Source: Anisodus tanguticus (Eukaryota; Streptophyta; Magnoliopsida; Solanales; Solanaceae). From it: a stretch of 64,000 bases of DNA. This document shows positions 60,301 through 64,000 of this stretch, piece by piece. The stretch lies in assembly GCA_034509755.1 (NCBI GenBank), contig CM067549.1, forward strand, positions 29,470,001 to 29,534,000, given 5' to 3'. A program made the position numbers and the translations under genes. How positions within the stretch are numbered: the first letter of the stretch is position 1; each line of letters begins with the position of its first letter. The notes below the pieces were generated by a model, which worked only from the letters and a program-made list of their open reading frames with translations, made no database searches and was not told the DNA's origin.

Positions 60301-63300
60301 AACCCCTCTACTATGCGAAAAGGATTAATTTTACCCTCCGTTATACTTTCGGTCCAAAAATACCATTACTCGTTACCTAAGTGTCTCAAATATACCCCTT
60401 CTCCGTTAAGGTTGCCAAGTTGGACATCCAATCCCACATGGTACTGATATTTTGGTGACGTGGACACACATGGCATGGCGCCTCACACTACCAACCCATT
60501 TACCCCCTCCCCCCACTTTCTTCTTCCACCACTAGCACCTCGAATCCTTCCACCACCAGTGCCACCATCAATACGACCAAGATTTTCACCATTTCTACTT
60601 CACTCAACCATCATGCTGAACTTCTTTTCATTTTAATCAAATCGCTCTATGACCATTTAATTGAAAGATTCAGCAATTCCATTTGCTCGTGTAATTTAGC
60701 TATTTTAAAACTATTCTGACATTCAATCGATATGCATTTTCACATATACCCATCTCATTTTATCTAATATACTCAAATCAAACAGAAACTAAGAATTATC
60801 ATCTCATTTACTCATTGAAGCAAATCACAGGCACATTCAAGAACCATAAATCTAAACAGAGACCAATTTGACAAGAACCGAATAGAGCATCTATGAATCA
60901 CAATACTAACCTGAACTTAGACTGAATCAAAAAAACAGAACGGATACCAAAGATTTTTTTTTAAAAAAAGTGAATAAAAATTTGAGTCAGATGGTTTTGA
61001 AAAATTTGATGACAGATAAAATATGACTTGTTCTGAATTATAATTCTTGCTAACGAAGCCGTCAGGTCTGTAAAGGGAGTAAAAGAAAAAAATAACATGC
61101 AAGAAGGAATCATGACAAGACAACTGATGACTTAAATAGTAAAAAAGAAGACTTGGAAAATGCAATTTATGATGTTCATTCATGTGGGTCTTCCTGAATG
61201 ATGCCAGGAAACTTCTATATTTCCGTCCTAACAGATATCAAAAAGTTATTTTTGCCATCCTTCATGTACCTTTCTTGTTTTCCATCAAGTGACATTTTTT
61301 ACTTAATTGTATCAAGTTATTTTCTGTATATTTCCACAATGTCGCTGGGATGGATGTGTGGACATACAAGGAGGGATAGGATTAAAAATGATGATATCCG
61401 AGACAAAGTGGGAGTCGCTTCGATGGAGGTTGAGATGGTTCGGGCATGTGCAGATGAGAGACAAATGACCCAGTGCGGAGGTGTGAGAGGTTGGCTATGG
61501 ACGGGTTTAAGAGGGGTAGAAGTAGGCCGAAGAAGTATTGGGGAGAGATGATTAAATGGGATATGACACAGGTGCAACTTACTGATGACATGACCTTAGA
61601 TATGACGGATTAGGGTAGAAGGGTAGTAGGTAGTTGAGCGTAGTCTTACTTACGCTTACAAATTGACAGTTGTAGTGTTATTATTGTAGGCCTGCTTAGC
61701 CTATCATACTAGTAGGCGCATTTTCCTGTCATTTGATTTCTGCTGCTATGTGTTATTTAGTGTACTTTGTTTATCTTATTTACATGCGTTAGATACAACA
61801 ACATACCCAATGAAATCCCACACCGTGGGGGTCTTGGGAGGGTAGAGTGTACACAGACCTTACTTCCACCTTGGTAGGTAGAGCGGCCGTTTCCGGGAGA
61901 CAATTTACCTGTGTTAGATACTGCTTCTTTTTTTCAGAATGCGCCATCATGACTTATTTGCTTTTGTTACCAGCATTTTCATACTGCTTTAAATTTCTTG
62001 TCCGGGTCTGACCGTTTCTCTTTCTTTGCTTGTGCTTATGATTTGTCTTGAGCCGAGGGTCTTTCGAAAACAGCCGCTCTACCTACCAAGGTAGAGGTAA
62101 GTTTTGCGTACACTCTACCCTCTCCAGACCCTACGTTGTGGGATTTCACTGGGTATGTTGTTGTTGTTGTTGTTCCAAAATGTCGCTGGGATGTGCTATA
62201 AGGATGAAAAGCTGAGTTCTTGATGCCATTTAATGAAATTCTCTTACTTCATCAAAAAAAGATGAAAAGCTGAGATAATAAAAAGCTGAATGCCAGAAGG
62301 TGGTACCTGCGAGTGAACTTGCCTCGAAGTAAATTGCACATCAGTGACATAAAGCACAATTACTTAGTAGTTTTGAAGTAAATTGCACAGCCACATGGAC
62401 TTTTCTGGGCACGCATATGGAGCTTAGTAGGCTGTAGCACTTCTATTCGAGTAAAAGAAATGAGAATAGTTTACTGGTTTGAGCTACATGGATAAATCTG
62501 TTTGATTTTCCTTTGCTAAGTTATTTATAAGTCAATTTTGGATTCTCTTCTCAATGCAGTGTCCTTTTTCAAGAATTTCATATGAACATTAAGAAGAAGA
62601 GATAACAACTACGCCTTAGTCCCAAAGAAGTTGAGGTGGGATATATGAATTCCCACTTCCAATCAAGCTCATTTTATATTGTCATCATACTAAATTAAAA
62701 AAAAAAGTAAGAAAAAAAGTTAAATATATATATAAATATAATAATAATAATAATTATATTGATCTTTTTCTTCCATTGTGCCCTATCTTTAGCTAAATCT
62801 GCATTGATACCAGTTCCTCAAAATAAAAAAATAAATAGCAGGGTACATAACCTAATTGTTAGTTTTATCTATTAAGTGATTAGTTATTGTCAAATGCTTC
62901 AGTAAGTTCAAAGCGTAGTCTCTTCTTGTTTTTGCAGAAATCATTCAGAGAAATAATTTCCAACCTGAGTGGTGATAATGCACTTTTAGAGGCGCAGGTA
63001 TGCAGTTCCAGCAACAAATATATGTCATGTTTTTCTTGACTGAACTTCTTTTCTCATCAAACTATTATCAACCTGCTTATTGGGCTTTTAGTGTCCATCA
63101 TCAATGTCTTCTTGGTTTGCTAACCTAGCAAATCGCAGGTGTTTCAGAAAAAAACAAGAGAAAATAAATGGTCCTAGTGTACATGGCTTCCTTTGAGAAT
63201 TTAATTATACTGAGAAGAGTGTTCTTCTTTGTCCACATTGGAATTTTGATTTGAAAAGTTTAGTATTCCATATCCTGATAACGGGGTGTAACTCTCTTGA

Positions 63301-63813
63301 TGGATATGAATTGTGATGTTAATTTTCCTGAATTGTCGACATGCTTTGTTTTATTAGACCAAACGTGTCTCCTTATACATAAAAGGCATTGGGAGCTGTA
63401 GTTGAGCATCTAAAGTTTTTATTTTAAGCTTTGCTTTTCCAGATGGTGTATCCTGAATTTTGACATCTTCTCCTTGTTATGGTTATTGATGTGAAACCCC
63501 GATGCGAAATTGACAATCATTGTTTCTGTTAATTCCTAACATGGAAATTAAAATCAAAGCCTGGCAGGTGAAGGAGTTCGAAGAGTTGAGGACCAATATT
63601 GTACAAGAAAATCAGTTACTAAAAGAAAATATACAAGTTCTGCAGACGCAAGTCTCTAACCTTGAGAAGAGTGCTACACTTCCTTATTCACCAACTGGGA
63701 GCAAAATGGTTAGTTGTTAATTCTCCCTTTCAGATAACCCTGGTCCTACTTTTTGTTTCCATTCATTTATGGTGTATCTTCTTCTTCTTATTGATGGATC
63801 TCCTGTTTTTTTT

Positions 63814-63865
<52 letters not shown>

Positions 63866-64000
63866 CCCCCTGAACCACTAAAATTGCACGGTGCTGCCTG
63901 CACTCTATATGGTTGCATTAGCTATGATATTTCTCCTTTTGCAGACACCTTTGTTACCAACCTTGACTTTGGCTGCATATATAACTTGGTATTTCATGGT
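48162..64000 (+). CDS. coiled-coil protein with basic N-terminus, multi-exon, continues past the window
   Basis: Coding exons are 48162-48368 (69 codons), eight of 63 nt each (58012-58074, 58200-58262, 58379-58441, 58789-58851, 58992-59054, 59246-59308, 59586-59648, 59844-59906), 62938-62997 (60 nt), 63568-63708 (141 nt) and 63945 to beyond the edge. All have AG..GT borders and are phase 0. The N-terminus is Lys-rich (MEEEKKKRKNKKKKNKQ), which could be a nuclear signal or bind acidic surfaces, followed by an acidic Ser/Asn-rich stretch. The rest is predicted helical coiled coil. The last exon starts TPLLPTLTLAAYITWYFM, hydrophobic enough to begin a membrane anchor, which is inference. At least 323 residues lie in the window. 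I do not recognise a named family. A further coding exon in the 9.6-kb intron cannot be excluded. No stop interrupts any listed exon, so it looks active. Confidence 0.8.
49506..49735 (+). repeat. three tandem units of about 80 bp at the RTE 5' end
   Basis: GAAAGGGTT recurs at 49512, 49592 and 49673, each followed by a GACG(G/A) word and GGTA(A/C)A(A)AAG. Two units also share GCCC(A/G)GAT(G/A)TGGTGCAAAATA. Such 5' repeats can act as promoters in LINEs, but no function is shown here. Confidence 0.75.
49897..49976 (+). mobile_element. 80-bp RTE/SINE tail inserted in the RTE LINE
   Basis: TTGCCTCTCTACCTACCAAG to CACTGGGTATGTTG is the shared tail. TGGAGT(CA or GG)AATTATTGT flanks it at 49880-49896 and 49977-49993, a 17-bp TSD with two mismatches. 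Removing it brings the two RTE parts (..MNGV and GIIVKLGLKK..) next to each other. Confidence 0.8.
50190..51607 (+). pseudogene. L1 ORF1 (RNA-binding, DUF4283-like plus zinc knuckle), broken
   Basis: The first open piece, 50190-50402, is Lys/Ser/Gly-rich. After a stop at 50400 the text continues with KTQTWANVVAGKL near 50460. At 50656-50925 comes a DUF4283-like domain: VKRYLASHGTFEVKPLIFY, YFIIRFNNMEDRDRIL, ILLAGPGTINNRPVIVKTW and VPIWVRFPKLPL. After a frame change, 51014-51607 contains the knuckle-like YCEKCLQIGHNC near 51110 and a long hydrophilic Gln/Asn-rich tail. It would bind the LINE RNA. Two disruptions (about 50400 and 50925) prevent a full product. Confidence 0.78.
51604..54941 (+). 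pseudogene. L1 ORF2 (endonuclease and reverse transcriptase), broken
   Basis: The endonuclease frame 51604-52374 has MKLITWNVRRMNK, LAIIEHRA (Glu of the active site), LMGDYNAVLN and FSDHSPLML, so the main APE-type residues are kept. The RT follows in pieces: WLKEGDSNTTYFFAGVKSRK, MKAPGIDGFNSCFFKR, TLIPKVNNPTSIKQYRPISC, GVRQVGPLSSFLSV and the intact catalytic GFADDLLLFCRGD near 53640. The C-terminal part (53907-54671) has the zinc-type CPLCGCSPESHHHLFFQC, and 54684-54941 is the end. Stops or shifts occur near 52375, 52747, 53000, 53210, 53340, 53857 and 54671. Its ATG overlaps the ORF1 stop as ATGA. Confidence 0.85.
55958..56090 (+). repeat. 68-bp-offset tandem duplication in the RTE
   Basis: CCAAGAAGGCTATTAGTAAA to AAAAGATAGG appears at 55958 and again at 56026, almost identical. 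The offset of 68 is not a multiple of three, so the duplication shifts the frame. Confidence 0.92.
56947..57042 (+). repeat. 48-bp tandem duplication in the RTE RT region
   Basis: TTAGGTTTACCCTAGTTATG to GAACA(T/C)AACACA occurs at 56947 and 56995, offset 48 bp. Confidence 0.92.
58012..59906 (+). CDS. array of eight 63-nt exons, each encoding three coiled-coil heptads
   Basis: Each exon is exactly 63 nt, phase 0, and ends in GAG (or AGG) before GT. The repeat consensus is A-x-F-E-E-K-I-x-Q-L-Q-x-E-K-x-x-x-L-Q-K-E. Hydrophobic residues at 3, 7, 10, 14 and 17/18 follow the a/d pattern, and 21 residues equal three heptads, so the register runs unbroken from exon to exon. Exons 1, 2, 3, 5 and 6 are most alike (EEKIKQLQKDK, EEKLKQLAQEK, DERIKQLQNEN, EEKIRQLHMEK), and 7-8 are more divergent. 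Introns are 116-347 bp. The array looks like serial duplication of one exon. Confidence 0.85.
59421..59478 (+). mobile_element. 58-bp RTE/SINE tail with 20-bp TSD, between array exons 6 and 7
   Basis: GTGGGATTACACTCCCCAGA to GTATGTTGTTGTTG is the tail. GGTTATAAGCAATGCATTGT is repeated exactly at 59401-59420 and 59480-59499. The perfect TSD indicates a recent insertion. Confidence 0.93.
59907..61337 (+). other. intron of the coiled-coil gene, left part
   Basis: There is no exon. The part 60260-60500 (GGGTCGAATTAACCCCTCTA, CCGTTATACTTTCGGTCCAA, CCTTCTCCGTTAAGGTTGCC) has the feel of a dispersed Solanaceae repeat, but no second copy is in the window. Confidence 0.45.
61353..62178 (+). mobile_element. 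5'-truncated RTE LINE with 15-bp TSD
   Basis: It holds the end of RTE pol (WMCGHTRRDRIKNDDIRDKVG near 61355, then KYWGE and MAQVQL-type text to 61600), the 3' UTR (CTTACTTACGCTTACAAATT) and the tail up to (TTG)n at 62155-62174. AATGTCGCTGGGATG is repeated exactly at 61338-61352 and 62179-62193. It contains a nested reversed tail at 61797-61912. The frame at 61198-61551 is a chance fusion of flank and RTE. Confidence 0.92.
61797..61912 (-). mobile_element. reversed RTE/SINE tail nested in the RTE, 9-bp TSD
   Basis: AACAACATACCCAATGAAAT to CCGTTTCCGGGAGAC is the tail on the minus strand. GTTAGATAC flanks it at 61788-61796 and 61913-61921. It interrupts RTE 3' UTR text that is continuous at 13430-13450 in the other copy. 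Confidence 0.88.
62600..62660 (-). mobile_element. reversed retroposon tail fragment
   Basis: AACAACTACGCCTTAGTCCC and AAGTTGAGGTGGGATATATG match, on the minus strand, the widespread tail that is also seen decayed near 10470-10545 and 15290-15460. No TSD was found. Confidence 0.6.
62938..62997 (+). CDS. coiled-coil gene exon, 60 nt
   Basis: The acceptor TTTTTGCAG and donor CGCAG|GTATGC bound 20 codons, KSFREIISNLSGDNALLEAQ, in phase 0. It resembles a shortened array unit. Confidence 0.75.
63568..63708 (+). CDS. coiled-coil gene exon, 141 nt
   Basis: The 47 codons begin VKEFEELRTNIVQENQLLKE and contain QVLQTQVSNLEKS, a clear leucine-type heptad pattern that ends in a Pro/Ser/Gly break (SPTGSKM). 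Acceptor CTGGCAG, donor AAAATG|GTTAGT. Confidence 0.8.
63805..63863 (+). repeat. poly(T) plus (TA)n microsatellite
   Basis: About 15 T are followed by roughly 22 TA units, in the last complete intron before the right edge. Confidence 0.97.
63945..64000 (+). CDS. coiled-coil gene exon, cut by the window edge
   Basis: The acceptor CCTTTTGCAG is followed by TPLLPTLTLAAYITWYFM in phase 0. It is hydrophobic, so a C-terminal membrane anchor may begin here. Confidence 0.6.

Overview
This window is plant nuclear DNA, almost certainly from a Solanaceae species (tobacco, tomato, pepper or a relative). The evidence is intron-containing genes with GT..AG splice sites and a dense load of retroelements of Solanaceae type: RTE-like LINEs ending in TTG repeats, TS/AU-type tRNA-derived SINEs, L1-like LINEs, long Ty3/gypsy LTRs beginning TGTYACRCC, and an endogenous caulimovirid. 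I read it by eye, so element ends are good to a few bases where target-site duplications (TSDs) are quoted and approximate elsewhere. Genus is not resolved.

Two host genes can be supported. (1) On the minus strand, 5632-8944 holds three phase-0 exons of a type-h thioredoxin with an intact WCGPC active site; its first short exon was not found. (2) On the plus strand, from 48162 to beyond the right edge, lies a coiled-coil protein gene. Its Lys-rich first coding exon is followed, after a 9.6-kb intron full of transposons, by eight consecutive exons of exactly 63 nt (58012-59906). Each encodes 21 residues, that is three heptads, and all junctions are phase 0. Exons of 60 and 141 nt and the start of another follow. 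I consider this mini-exon array the most interesting host feature here.

Layout. 1-3329: decayed Ty1/copia 3' half with its 3' LTR. 3673-3924: SINE. 5.6-9.0 kb: thioredoxin gene with a hAT-like MITE in an intron. 9.3-15.5 kb: SINE, a direct-repeat pair and an inverted-repeat complex split by a dead RTE LINE. 17.2-21.7 kb: two gypsy LTRs, one a solo LTR with a perfect 5-bp TSD. 23.2-25.4 kb: L1 remnant. 26.6-29.0 kb: another solo LTR. 29.1-46.1 kb: a nested stack in which gypsy element D is interrupted by LTR E and by gypsy element F, and F is interrupted by a nearly unit-length endogenous pararetrovirus (37352-44406). 46.1-47.1 kb: old repeats. 47.1-64 kb: the coiled-coil gene, with an RTE LINE (itself holding an 80-bp retroposon tail and a 5.1-kb L1), a second RTE with a nested reversed tail, and several very short TTG-ended tails in its introns.

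The transposons do not work together as a system. Every element with coding capacity is broken by stops, frameshifts, truncation or lost catalytic residues. The viral copy is defective in its protease motif, its zinc knuckle and several other places.
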